From contig VXIS01000322.1 in NCBI GenBank assembly GCA_008704415.1, forward strand, positions 1 to 54,725: 54,725 nucleotides of DNA, read 5' to 3'. The stretch is from Sphaerosporella brunnea (taxonomy: Eukaryota > Ascomycota > Pezizomycetes > Pezizales > Pyronemataceae). The position numbers and the translations under genes were made by a program. The notes under the pieces are model-generated. The model did not search any database and had not been told where the DNA came from. It saw only the letters and a list, made by a program, of their open reading frames with translations. The stretch's first letter is position 1; each line of letters begins with the position of its first letter. Below, in pieces: positions 21,200 to 32,207 of the stretch.

Positions 21200-23055
21200 T
21201 CTGAGGCGCAGATGGAGTCCCTGAATCTCCTTCTCAAACAGGACACGACTTGGAAATTCTTGTCCTTTTCTTTTACAACTTGCGCTTTGCGGTGGGCATG
21301 CCCAGGTATCAATGCGGCTATTTGCCTTTGGATCCGGTACAGTGACGGAGAAAGAGTTCGCAGAGCCAGACGATTCAGGTTGGCGAAATTGTGGCAGTTG
21401 CGTATGTTGCAGCGCGATGTTGGTCATGGAAATGGTACTGTTTGGCCTTAAAGGGTGCCAACAACCTTCGTTTGCACGTCCGTGTGTCTACTGTGCTGGG
21501 TGCTGACGATGGTACATCACCGGTCATCCGGAATGTTCGTCGCTCAAAACGTAACCGGGTTGTCACTGTCACTTGGCCGCTGAGCTTTCAAAAAATCCTG
21601 CCACCACACGTGTTTGCTAATTGAACGCTCTGTCACTACTGACATAAAAATTGCCGAATACCAACCTCCACTCGCGCAAACCACCACCCGCACTACCGCT
21701 GCGTAACTCGAGGGACATGAAGGCGAGGAGGCATCAGCGGCAGCAGAAAGGCGAGCGGAAGCCAACGAGAGGGTAGTCTCAGGCTACAAGGCAAGTGGCG
21801 GGGGTGGATCAAATCATGAGGTATAGATGCGTGCAGGTGCTGATACAGATGTTTGACCGGACATAAGCACAGGGAGGGTCGTACACTACTGTCGATTGGA
21901 CCGTTACTCCGGGAGCGTACTCCGCTCTCATTCAGCCACTGTTGCTTCCACAATTTCTGTCGCCCTGTACTCGCAGCAAAATGGCGGTAACGCTGGCGAC
22001 TCTAGTATCCTCCACGCCGGGTCCAGCACTTGGTGTAATTCCACGTCATCTGCAGTTAGTCATTTCTGCGGGTGTTAGGTACGTCAAGACCGCCGTATCA
22101 GACAAAGAAATCGCCACCGCACTACAGCCTCCACGGCACGAACACTCAGAACGGCAGCAATGCTCGGAATGAAGGACGAAGATCTCACCGTAGAAAGAGC
22201 ATCACCTCTGCAATCGACCCAGTCTCTTTGTCAGCCAAGACCCACGTATGAAGACAAGCACTGCACTCGGTACACCGACAAAGGCTAGATAAAGCTGTTG
22301 CCGCCAGTGGAGTACTGGTTGTGTAGAAACAAACATCGCCCGCGGTTACGCAGACGTTGGTTACTACACACCACGCCCACCACCTGAACCCCTCCGCCGG
22401 TGCCCCAATTCCTTCCACCACCAGCCAGGGATAACCAATGATTCAGTGACAGCGCATTGCGCGCACGTGGGCCAGTGGTCACCGGTCAACAACCGCTTTT
22501 ATTGTGTCCACGCAAGCACATCTTAGGATTCCGACGGATCCTCTCTCCCGCGTTGTCGTATGGCGCAGACTACCTTCCGGCGCTCACCTCACTTACGGAG
22601 GATCTCTCCAGAGCCACCTTCCTCAAACCGCAAAACCTCAACATCAGGCGTGGGGCGTGCCGCAGCCGCTTGCCCCACGATGTCAACCATATATTTGGCG
22701 GGTGGTAAGTGTGGTCGGCGTTTCAAAACTGTGGTATGCTGACCGGTAATCCTCTCAGCGACATACTTCCGCCGACCAATCTCGACGGAGGACCGAGCAT
22801 CAGGAACCCAAGGGCTCAGGTGGCGCGTGCGATCTTGCCAGGCGGGAATGTGGACCCCAGCTGCCGCTTACACGGAACTGTTTTCATACCAAAGTCGCCA
22901 CTCGCGAACTGGGGCTCTACCTGCTTGCTTTGCATACATCGATGCTTGCCAACTGGCAGCCATCATTCCAGATGGGTTGGACCTCACGCAAACCTGACTT
23001 GTTGGAGATTGCGGTCACAGCTGTTGAGCGAGCGTGAAACGCTGAGAGGGACGCG
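21200..23055. other. Gene-poor stretch
   Basis: Short overlapping frames only, no recognised motifs or repeats. Confidence 0.45.
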
Positions 23056-23165
23056 GTTCGGTGAGCTAAAACGGTTTCCTTTGTATCCGCCGAACGATTC
23101 TCCAAGCTCCTTCGGTGAGCTAAAACCGCTGCTTTTCTGATCCGTCGAACAATTCCCCAAGCTTC
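23056..23165. repeat. 54-bp tandem duplication
   Basis: TTCGGTGAGCTAAAAC is followed by a TTT-rich core, CCGAACGATTC and CCAAGCT. The block recurs 54 bp later (from 23111) with about 80% identity. Confidence 0.7.
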
Positions 23166-24741
23166 AGCCGTTAATACCCACAGCCCCGGGTTCCTGTTCA
23201 GCAAGTCCCTGTTGACCGTCGTTGCCGCTCCTCTTTCCGCTAATGCTGTCGTCTCTTTCCGGGGATTTGTCTGCTCTTATTCAAGCCGTAGCGCCGGTCT
23301 CATAACCTGTTGAGAAGAGGTTTCACGCAGTGGGCTTTAAGAACGTCGGTAGAAGTGATGATTGCAAGGTACGGAACTAAGCGCTCGGTTTCTGCACTTA
23401 CGTCGCAGTTTATACTCGGATGGTATAGAGTGGCGTAATCCATATATCAACATTGATCACCTTGGGTTCCACCGGACGGGACGCGTCTGCATGCATGCCG
23501 ATCAGGAGGAGCGCTGCCATGCAATGTGCAACCACAGTTGCACCGGGTTTGGACGTTCTGAGCGTGGCAGTCTAAAGCAAAGTGCTGGAGGAAGGGGAGT
23601 TGTTCATCACTTTTCAGGACTTCAGGCGTGGGGGAAAAGGAATCACTTATATTCTCCATGAAAATTACTATACCGACCGGCAGCTCCGTCCTCCCCATCC
23701 CTTCCTGTCTCCTCCTCCTTCTTTCCCCAGCCCCACCTCCTCCCTCTCTGCTGGCAAACCGGCATCGTGGTGTGTTCAGGAAAGGCGAGCACGGGCCGGA
23801 GAGCATAAGCACCCATCCCTGGGAGCGAGGCATACGGTCTGGGCCGTACCTGAACTGCTCATTGGCCTTCTTGCCCACGAGTTCGTCCTCAGCAGACATC
23901 TCCGCCTGACGCCCGTCAGCCAGTTTCCCTGCCAAGGAACATTTGGCCAGCGTCAGTGTCTTCCACCAATCGGTGGACGCACCAATCCGCAAGCGGTGCT
24001 TGCAGCCGCACTTAAGCAAGCCGGTACTCTTAGTGATGTACTTCTTTGCCATCGTGTACTCTCCGTGCCTCGCACACAGGCACATGTGGTGCATCTGTTC
24101 TTTAGTCAGGCCTAGACAGGGTTAAGTGAGTGATCGCCTGGGCTTACCCATCTCATGTGTCTGGTATGGTTCCCCTCGTCGCCATGGTGAGGACACACGT
24201 CGGGTTCCTTGTCGGGCATCTCGGTATTCGTATACGGCGGTGTTTCCTACTAGAGGCAAGGTTGACTATTCAAGAAAGGAAAGGGGGATCGATGTTGGGT
24301 GTGTTGGAACGCACTTTCATCGTGAATGTGCGATCACGGTGGTTGCGAAGGTTCGGGTTGTAAGAAGAAATTGGGAAGGTGGGATCAAAGTGCGGGGAAG
24401 TAAGAAATTGAGAAAGCTGGTTGGGTTTGAAGTCAGGTAGTTTGGAAGTCAGGGTTAGTTGTACGTAGGACCACGCACTGTCGGGATCGCTGGGGCTTAT
24501 TCTTACAAGAAGATGATTCTTACGTCCAATATTCATTCCTCTATCTCCGGCTATATCAAGCAAAGAGGGACCCCACGGCTGTTGACTCATACCTATATAA
24601 TGCAGTTGTTATCAATATAGGCAGTGCGCCGTGCCATCCAACCACCAGAGACAGTATCGGGGTGCGACGGATGAGGCCGTCCTTAAGCTACCCGCAATCA
24701 CGAGGGCAATCACGGTTGTGGACAACCTCATCAGCGGCCTA
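23166..24741. other. Gene-poor stretch
   Basis: It contains a C/T-rich block near 23680-23760 and a G/A-rich block near 24280-24440. The antisense frame at 23447-24094 (215 codons) has no motif and no support. Confidence 0.4.
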
Positions 24742-24763
24742 CTAACGCTAACCCTAACCCCCC
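24742..24763. repeat. Short telomere-like CTAACC repeat upstream of a gene
   Basis: CTAACG-CTAACC-CTAACC-CCCC, about 115 bp upstream of the ATG at 24877. It resembles three units of the TTAGGG-type telomere repeat, or a telobox-like promoter site. Confidence 0.5.
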
Positions 24764-24876
24764 TCCCGGCGTTGGTGAACCACGTGATATGGAGCCTTTC
24801 CTCCACACCACACACCTCTTCTTGACACCACGATCCCGAAGATAGGCCGTGGCAGCCATTTTAACCAACACCAACA

Positions 24877-25982
24877 ATGAGTGCGCGTATCAGGTGTCGA
24901 CCCGCACGTGCTTTCGGCTCCTGCGACATTACCCCTGACTATGAGACTGGGCGCAGCGAAGACATGGAAGCATCGGCGTACAACGGAAACAGGGAGTCAG
25001 ATCTGTCAGAGTACCTTAGGGAATTCGGAATCAAAGCTCCGCCACTGAAGTTTGTCGCTCCCGGTGATGACAGGATCTACAGCATACCGTCGGAAGATGC
25101 GAGGACATATGGGGTACGTTTCGGTCACGCGTCGCGCGAACTGTGGAGGGCCATCGGCAGCAATGAAGCTGACATCAACATCAAACCCAGGGAATGAAAA
25201 TGGCCGTCGAGGACAAGCTCCAGATAGTTATGGATTCCGTGCTTGATACGTTCAATCACCCCATTGAGCCTACCGATTGGGAGATAGTTTCCAGTACCTG
25301 GCCTTACCGTTTTGGGAAATTCACAGTGGTTGGTCAGCCAATGTTTTCAGACCCCGTCATGACAGTCGTGTGGAAGGCGAAGAGTCTTGCCATCAAAATG
25401 TGGCTTCCATCTCCAAGGAGAATCACCATGGGACAACTTCTTACCATCGTGCGAGGATATCTGGTTCAACTTCTTCCATCACCACTGGATTTGTCCCTCG
25501 CTCCCCGAATGACCCGCTCGGAAATCGATAAAGTTATCATTCAGGATGGTTGGTCTCGCTCCCGGGACCTGGTGCGCGTCGTGCAGCAGACGTGGTGCAC
25601 CAAGTGTCTGCAGCAACCAACGGTATTTGTGGGAAAAGGGGTGGTGGGTCACTCGCATTCCGCTGCAAGCACGGAACCGCAGATGGTCTTTGTAGTCGTG
25701 CAGAACCTGTGGGAGATGATTCCCGGTATGGTGAAGCAGTACAGGCCTGATCTCCTGGTTCCTGCAACCCTAACCGTCAGCGAAGTCAAAGCCATCATCG
25801 AGAAGCAGTTTTGGGATACGCTGGGCCTGGAGGACGAGGATGAGAGAGATGAGATTCTCTGGGCACACGAGATGCTCACGGCGGCGCACGACGGGTGCTG
25901 GGATAAAATCGCCGATCAGGATACAATGGCGCTGGGAAACATCCGCATGGCCGTGCGCTCAGTTATCACGTATAAGGAGTGA
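24877..25982 (+). CDS. Hypothetical protein, two exons (24877-25113, 25191-25982)
   Basis: Two adjacent frames, 24877-25197 and 25194-25982, overlap by ATGA but join better through an intron at 25114-25190. That intron is 77 nt, phase 0, with donor GTACGT, branch-like CTGAC (25169-25173) and acceptor CCCAG. The spliced product has 342 residues. The ATG has a good context (CAACAATGA). Exon 1 is mostly polar, with ESDLSEYLREFGIKAPPLKF. Exon 2 has hydrophobic segments (RRITMGQLLTIVRGYLVQLL), a CTKC pair and an acidic stretch GLEDEDERDEILWAHE. No transmembrane protein, enzyme or binding family was recognised. Intron signals and a long frame make a real gene likely. A second in-frame ATG at 24963 is a possible alternative start. 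Confidence 0.6.
25114..25190 (+). other. Spliceosomal intron of the 342-residue gene
   Basis: GTACGT donor, CTGAC branch motif 17 nt before the acceptor, CCCAG acceptor, 77 nt. Its removal restores one frame across both coding parts. The nearer AG at 25160 would meet a TGA at once and is excluded. Confidence 0.65.
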
Positions 25983-26689
25983 CGGCCAGCGCATGCCTGC
26001 CTGCGATATGAAGAATTCTGCGGGGCATGATCCTCCATTTACACGCGCAATTGAGTATACCTATCTGAGCCCCCGCACTGGCCCAATGAGATACTGTGAT
26101 AGGACTAGGGTATCACCGAGTGATGAGTGATGTCCAGTGAGTCTTGGAGGTGGAACACAAAAAACGAGACCAGTCGCAACTAAAAGCCATATCCAGCAAG
26201 GCCGTGGCACTTCACGACGGCCAGGTCACTCCATGACGGCTCACACATTTTTAGCATATCATGACGAATCATCATCCTCCACTACGGATTGTGCAATCCT
26301 GGTATCCCATGTGCGCAGTCCAATTTCTTCGACCGCTAAATGTAACACTGCTGTCCTTGTTTCGACCCCTCAAATTAACCGCCACTCGTGCACACAGCAT
26401 CATGTTTACATTCCACAGCGATAGCGCTTGCTGGCAACTGCCGCCCTACAGAGCGAGGCCATAAGTTCTCACACATCCAGCTCGTACAACGCAGCGCTGA
26501 CTACCAAATCTACTCGTCAATAAGAAAGAGAGATAGAGTTCCAACGCAGTGAATTCGCCACGGGTCCGGCTGCGTGAGCCACGGTGGCTCGGTGACTGTG
26601 CCGCAACCTTATCACTCTTCCTTATCGACGCGTAGATCAGGTACTTGCTAGCCAGTACCCGAGGGTCGCTAATGGGTTTAGACGTGTAT
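25983..26689. other. Intergenic
   Basis: This is the 3' flank of the gene. The palindrome GAGCCAC-G-GTGGCTC occurs near 26575. Nothing else was recognised. Confidence 0.45.
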
Positions 26690-26910
26690 CATGTAGATAA
26701 CACTCGTCCTCTGCCGCTTGAAAAATGAGAAGTAGATAGGGATGAGGAGGACCAGTGGAGGAGGCAGAGTGATAGATGAGAAGGAGGACGAAGCGAGGTG
26801 GACAAGTGGCTGGGGAGGAGCAGTGACGACGGGCAGTAGGTGCAACAGAGGAGAATAAGCGGCGGTAGATAAGCGGGAGAAGGAATAACAAGGAGGGGCA
26901 GCAGCCTCCA
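26690..26910 (+). other. Purine-rich tract next to the satellite
   Basis: About 220 bp in which the plus strand is dominated by G and A (GAGGAGGAC, AAGGAGGACGAAG, GGGAGAAGGAATAACAAGG). It ends directly before the 159-bp repeats. Confidence 0.6.
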
Positions 26911-26923
26911 GGAGTTGCAAGAT

Positions 26924-27500
26924 ATGTGGGATGGCCCCGCGGGGGTCCTGTGGCTCTCCGGGTCAAAATGTCCTGCCCGCCTTTACTGTTAATGGAATAC
27001 GCTCACAGTCCCAAATCTAGGGCAAAATAGGACGTCCATTCTCTCCCTATATTCAATTCTATACCCCTATGGATGGTTGTAATGTGACATGGCCCCGCGA
27101 GGGGTCCTCTGGTTCTTCGGGTCGAAATGGGCTATCGCCCTTTACTCTCTATAGAATGAGCTCAAACTTACAGATATAGGGTCCCAATGGACGCTAATTC
27201 TCCCCCTATACTCAGTTCCATACCCGCATGGATGGTTGTCATGTAGCAAGGGCCCGCGGGGGATCCTGCGGCACTCGAGCTCAAAATGTGATACCTGCCT
27301 TTACTCTCTATGGAATGAGCCCAAGTTTACGGATATAGAGCATCAAAGAACCCTTATTCTCTCCCTTTATTGAAATCTATGCCTCCATGGATGGTTGTAA
27401 TGTGGGATGGCTCCGTGAGGGGTCCTGTGGCTGGCAGAGTCAAAATGTCGTACCCACCTTCACTGTCCATGGAATGAGCTCAAACTTACCGATATAGGGA
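26924..27500. repeat. Satellite-like tandem repeat, 159-bp unit, about 3.6 copies
   Basis: Units start at 26924, 27082, 27241 and 27400, so the period is 158, 159 and 159 bp. Conserved blocks in order are ATGTGGGATGGCCCCGCG, GGGTCCTGTGG, TCAAAATG, CCTTTACTCTCTATGGAATG, TTCTCTCCCT and CCATGGATGGTTGTAATG. Copies differ by point changes of perhaps 15-25%, so the array is old. No open frame runs through it. Confidence 0.85.
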
Positions 27501-28021
27501 GACATAACACCCCGTGCTGACAGAGCTCTGCTGGAACTGGGCGTTGCAGCACCCTTCTTCTTGTCAGCATACCTGATACACCAGACGAACCCTCGACGCG
27601 ACGCCAACAAACGACCCGCCCGCCCAACCTCATCTCATAAGCGACGAGATCAGGATAGACCGCCACTCAGGACACCGCTAGCGCTTCCCCGACAGAAACG
27701 ATGCCAACCAGACTCTCGGCGATCTTGCCAAAGTGCAGCACATCACTGCCGTGGACGCGACTACGCAGAAAGCGTACCAAGACGCGCTCAAAATCAAGGC
27801 GTCGCCGACCCACCCCCCCGCGCAGGCCAACGCGCAGGCCTCACTGCAGCTCGCCTTCTCGACGTACGCCACCACGATCCACTGATGATGCCCCTCATAT
27901 AATGCAAATTATTTCCATATTGATGATATAGCTGGGTTCGTGCGCATGCGTATATCCGGCATTGAGCATGATCCGCGCTCGGAGAAATTTCCCGTCCTAA
28001 GTCTCGAAGCCTAGATTGTCT
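27501..28021. other. Intergenic between satellite and hAT4
   Basis: C/A-rich sequence with short frames. The 8-bp target site of hAT4, GTTTGACG, ends this stretch at 28029. Confidence 0.45.
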
Positions 28022-28029
28022 GTTTGACG

Positions 28030-29055
28030 TAGTGTTGCGCACGAGCGGAGTCGAGTCGAGCTTGGGGTAGACTGGAAGTCCGCTCGTGCAATGTTGACGC
28101 TCGATTCGTGAGCCCAAACCTGGGCAGCGTGGGCTTGAGCTCAAGCTCCGATTCAACACCCTCTGCTGCATCATGGTCACGCTGAGAGGTTTGTATAGTT
28201 TCACCAGCCGGCGCTGGTTCCTTCTCCGCCTGTTCATGTGCCTATTTTTCCCACGGTTTCACATCCGTCTGCTTCCACCAATGCTACAGCAGTAGAAAAA
28301 TGCTCCTCGAGTCTTTGAGAAGACGGTTCCGCTTCTTTGCTGATTATGTCACCAGCCACTCAGAAACGTTGCTCACAGGGTACGTTTGAGGCACATATTG
28401 CAAGGTAATCTCGTGCCATTTCTGCGAGAGTCGGGAATTGGTGGTGATTGAGCTTCCACCAGTGAGGCGGGTCAGTCTTTAAGTCCATCGGGGGTTGGGG
28501 TAATTATCATGCAGTCTCCATTGTGCATGAGGTGTTGTCGCTGGCCTTCTGCTATCTGCGAGCGGTGCCTGCAACTCCTCACAAAATATCTTACGGGTGG
28601 AGAGAAAGGCGGTATACGATGAGGTTGCCTGTGCAGTAAGCGCCCGCGCCCCAGCGGCAGCATGCAATGTATTTTGACCCATTAGAGCGAGGTCAACAGC
28701 AGTGAGAAATGCAGGCAGCTCCTTACCCCAACATCCACTGAGATCTTTGCTGAATGCTCGCATCGCATCTTCTTACATCGTGGGCTGGGTGCTGGCTGTT
28801 ATTTGGCTAACATCCGGGAGGTTGTCCGGGTGAAGTTGGTGTTTTGGAGTTGGGTGGGAGACGGGGAGGAGAGCAGGGTGTGAGCGTACCGTCGGCGAAA
28901 CCTTGTGCTATTTGGAAAGCTCGATGACTCGAGTCCACCCGAGCTCGCAGATTTTGAACGAGTACACTCGAGCGCCAAAATACATTGACTCAAGCGGGCT
29001 TGTGCTCGCCGCGCGAGCGTTGTGCTTGAGCTGGCACTGCTCGCGCGCAGTACTA
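28030..29055 (-). mobile_element. Internally deleted hAT element (hAT4)
   Basis: The left end TAGTGTTGCGCACGAG and the right end (read inwards, TAGTACTGCGCGCGAGC) match the hAT2 termini. The flanks are GTTTGACG (28022-28029) and GTTTGAAG (29056-29063), seven of eight equal. Both subterminal regions are rich in CTCGAGC-like motifs. The minus strand retains the transposase N-terminus (28490-28763: GARALTAQATSSYTAFL, versus GARVLSGQKTSHYTAFL in hAT1). It also retains the C-terminal dimerisation region (28330-28490: HWWKL, FPTLAEMARDYLAICAS). Everything between, including the zinc finger and catalytic core, is deleted. Stops and frame breaks show it is dead, but its ends could still be mobilised. 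Confidence 0.85.
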
Positions 29056-29147
29056 GTTTGAAGTGGCGCAATGCTTATCACGTAATCGATGCAACTTTGG
29101 TACGTATCAGGTCGCGTCACAGGTGCTCCCCTGATGTATCCACCTGG

Positions 29148-29228
29148 TATAAAGGGGTTTGACGAACGGCGTTTACGTAACGTTAGTTATTTCATCCGGC
29201 GTTAACGAGACGTGAGTTCTTTTGCACC
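29148..29228 (+). promoter_or_regulatory. TATA box followed by a 30-bp direct repeat
   Basis: TATAAA at 29148-29153. Two related 30-bp units begin GGCGTTTACGTAACGTTAGT (29168) and GGCGTTAACGAGACGTGAGT (29198). ACGT cores inside could bind factors. No firm gene follows. Confidence 0.3.
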
Positions 29229-29229
29229 T

Positions 29230-31670
29230 AGGACTAGTTCCTCGTAATAACCTGTGACGTGGAAGCCGATAGTGTAACTTCTATGCTGACATCAGTTACC
29301 GTGGGCACTCTCCTGGATGTGAGAGAAGTTCCTGACTCCTGAGCTTTCCGTCTCTCAACGTCTCACTCGTGATTATTCAGCCGCGCTGGTGATAAGTACT
29401 AAGGTCCGTATGCCGTTGGGTATCCCCTCTGGTGATGTAGGTGTCACGCATAATGGGATACCGTAAAGGATGCTATGGGAGGCGCGTGCAACACGAGGAT
29501 TGGTAAGTTTGGCAGACCAAGGAACGCACAGCCTGAATGGAATGCAAGTAAAGCTCCATGTGGACTGCGTGTGTATTTCAATTTGGCAGCCGCGGGTGGA
29601 GCTACCGGGGTTTGCATCACTTGCGTCGCCGTTGTCGTTGGCGAGGCCGGCGGGGCCAGGCGCGCATGCCGACACCCAAAATGTTCATTCTCCCCTCCTG
29701 GCAAATGGTGTCTCGGAGAAGGCTGATAAAAAGCCCTTCCTACCGGATTTACTCAGTGTTGTTGAAAACGGTTATCTACGCGTTATGTAAAAGGTTTAGT
29801 TGGCGGCTCTCCGGCGGAGACAGTCGAGGCCGCTAGGCTCGCGTGCTAGCGCTTCCGACGTGAAGGACCAGCCGTTCTCTAGGACAACACAGCGGGCCCT
29901 GCTACGGCTCATGAAGCCGCCTATGATTCCCAACGCCGGCCACGAAGTCGATGCGGTAAACACCCGTGCCGTCGAGGAGAGTGAGAGTGTTGACATTGGT
30001 GCTGTGCGGGTGAATAACGGAAACATGCGGTCGGATATGGAGACGCTGGGCGAGAATGAGGCGGATCCATTGGAGGAGTTCAACCCTGGCAAAGCTTTTT
30101 CATCCCCGTGACACTGAGCGGCCGCGCGGAGTGGAATTGTCAGTCACACCAAACCACGACGGCAAACACGACCCCACCACCGTGTGGTAATCAATGGCAG
30201 CGATGGTGAGGCAAGTAGGAGCGGTTCTAGAAAGGGCGGTGCAGGCAAAGGCGGGTTGGCCAGTTTGCTGCGGAGCAGACGGCAGTGTTGATGCGCGGAT
30301 GTGATACTCCATTGTTTTATTGTTTCCCCCCTTCGTTATTTTTTCGGTTGGGCAAACACTGTCACTCATTGATACCGTCGTCGTGCTACTACCGCTTTTA
30401 TATCTTTAGTCTTGTTTTTTTTGTTTTTCTCTCTCTTTCCGTTGGTTGATTGTGTAAGTTTCAGTGCGAGGGAGACATGGTCAGGGAGGCGCAGCGAAGC
30501 ATATGTTGCGCAATTGCTGGGTGGAGGTGGGACTCGCTCTCACACCATACCAAGCGAAGTAGTTTCTGGCCATATTCAGCGTGCAGGTTCTTAAAGCGCG
30601 GCTCATTGCCTCGTTAATATGTGCAGACGCTCGGACAGCTCTTGTTGAGAGGTGGCGGAGATGTGGAGAAAGACACCTGATATGCTGCCGGATGATTCGG
30701 TATATATATGGTGTTAGGTGGTTGCGTGGGTGCTAGGCACTGCCCGTGCAGTGGCTGTTAGGGTGCCAGTGTAAATACACATTTACATATATATCGCGAG
30801 AGTGGTCGGTGCCGGCGATGGCTTACTCTGCGGCACCCACCCACTGCAAGCGCCGTCGCACTCCCAACAGCCATCGCCGTTGAGGTTGCTCGGAGTCCGA
30901 ACGTTGTATTCAGCCGTGCACACATGCCTCTACCGCGTTTACAGTGTATCTACCGGGCGTCTGCTAGTCATCAACCACGTAACACACTGTGTTCTGTCAC
31001 GGAGGGCCAGTGGTGCCCAACCACGCTATCACAGACTCTGCGAGGCTCGCGAGCGCCTTCCCGTATCGTGGACTTGGGTCCTAGGCATTCCGGCCGCCTC
31101 GTGCGTGGTGACTCTACACCCAACAGCCAAACGACTAGATTCCCGAGGTGCACCAAGCTAGATGGTGGTGGTCAGCTCTCGCTATGCAACGTAAATCTGA
31201 CTGCCCAATCCGACTTGCCTATACCCAGAACTCGGCGCAGTCCAATATAATTCTGCGGGACAGGATACCAGGGTACCGAGATACCGCAATGGGGTCGGTG
31301 ACTAGTAGACACTCTGCAGACGCCACAGATGCCTGTTCGCATGGCTGCAAACTGTCGTCAGCAGCACAAAAGCCTCATCCTCACCGAAAAACCGCCCGGA
31401 GGCAGTGCAGGTGGGGTAGTCCGTGTGTAGTGCTTTCCATGTCTTCCTACCCGCCTATGCCCATTCAATGGGATTACGATGGAAGGGCAACCCTCAAGAC
31501 TCTGAAGCTTTGGAGATGCCTGTGGCAGGAACCCCGACCCATAGCTACCCAACTTAAAATGCCTCAGAGCGGTGTTGTTGTTCACCTCGTACCCCGTACT
31601 TCTACCTTCCTACGGACTCCAGCCCACACAAGCAACCAACCGCAGGCCCATCAACCACCATGCGGGTGCA
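29230..31670. other. Gene-poor stretch with a weak coding candidate
   Basis: Frames 29470-29790 and 29800-30111 on the plus strand are in the same phase, separated only by TAA and TAG. The second part looks protein-like (MKPPMIPNAGHEVDAV, VNNGNMRSDMETLGENEAD). No plausible intron of normal size removes the stops, so this is left as a possible decayed gene. TGTAAAT-ACAC-ATTTACA near 30770 is a small palindrome. Confidence 0.3.
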
Positions 31671-32207
31671 GGGCTGTCAAAAGTCCGGCCAGTCCGGCTT
31701 TGAGCGCGCCCTGAACCGGACTGATTGAAATGGGCTTTTAAAATCACGGCCCGTTTTTTGGATCGAGACCCACGCGCTTACGGACACCCGCCAGGCCCAG
31801 GAGTACCCGGCGCCCGGCATGCCCGCCAGGCATCTGTAATTTTTTGCTTACACATACATTAAGGAAAGAAACATGAACGCGAGATACAGATCCAATAACC
31901 TGAAGGACCTCCAGCTACCCCCCCATCTCCGTCGCCCGCTGTTCCATGTCACTTATCATACGCTCAAACTGATGAATTTGGAGGCCTTGTTAGCAGCGGC
32001 CGAGTATGGATACAATCTACGCGACGCGGCATCTGGAATGTCTTACAAACACACAAACAGACGCGCGAGAAAGAATCATGCAGGAATACAACAATTGTTT
32101 CAACATATAGAAGGAAATAAAATGCGACAATAAAATGGATGCCAGCCGCCTTGCGCCCCTTGGTGTACATGTCCCCCCATCCCCGCGTACATGTCCCCCC
32201 ATCCCCA

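Noticed and set aside
25190..25200. ATGA overlap as a bicistronic start-stop
   Set aside because: A standard intron at 25114-25190 joins the two frames, which is the simpler explanation in a fungus.
26924..27500. CRISPR-like array
   Set aside because: Units are 159 bp, directly adjacent without spacers, in a eukaryotic context.
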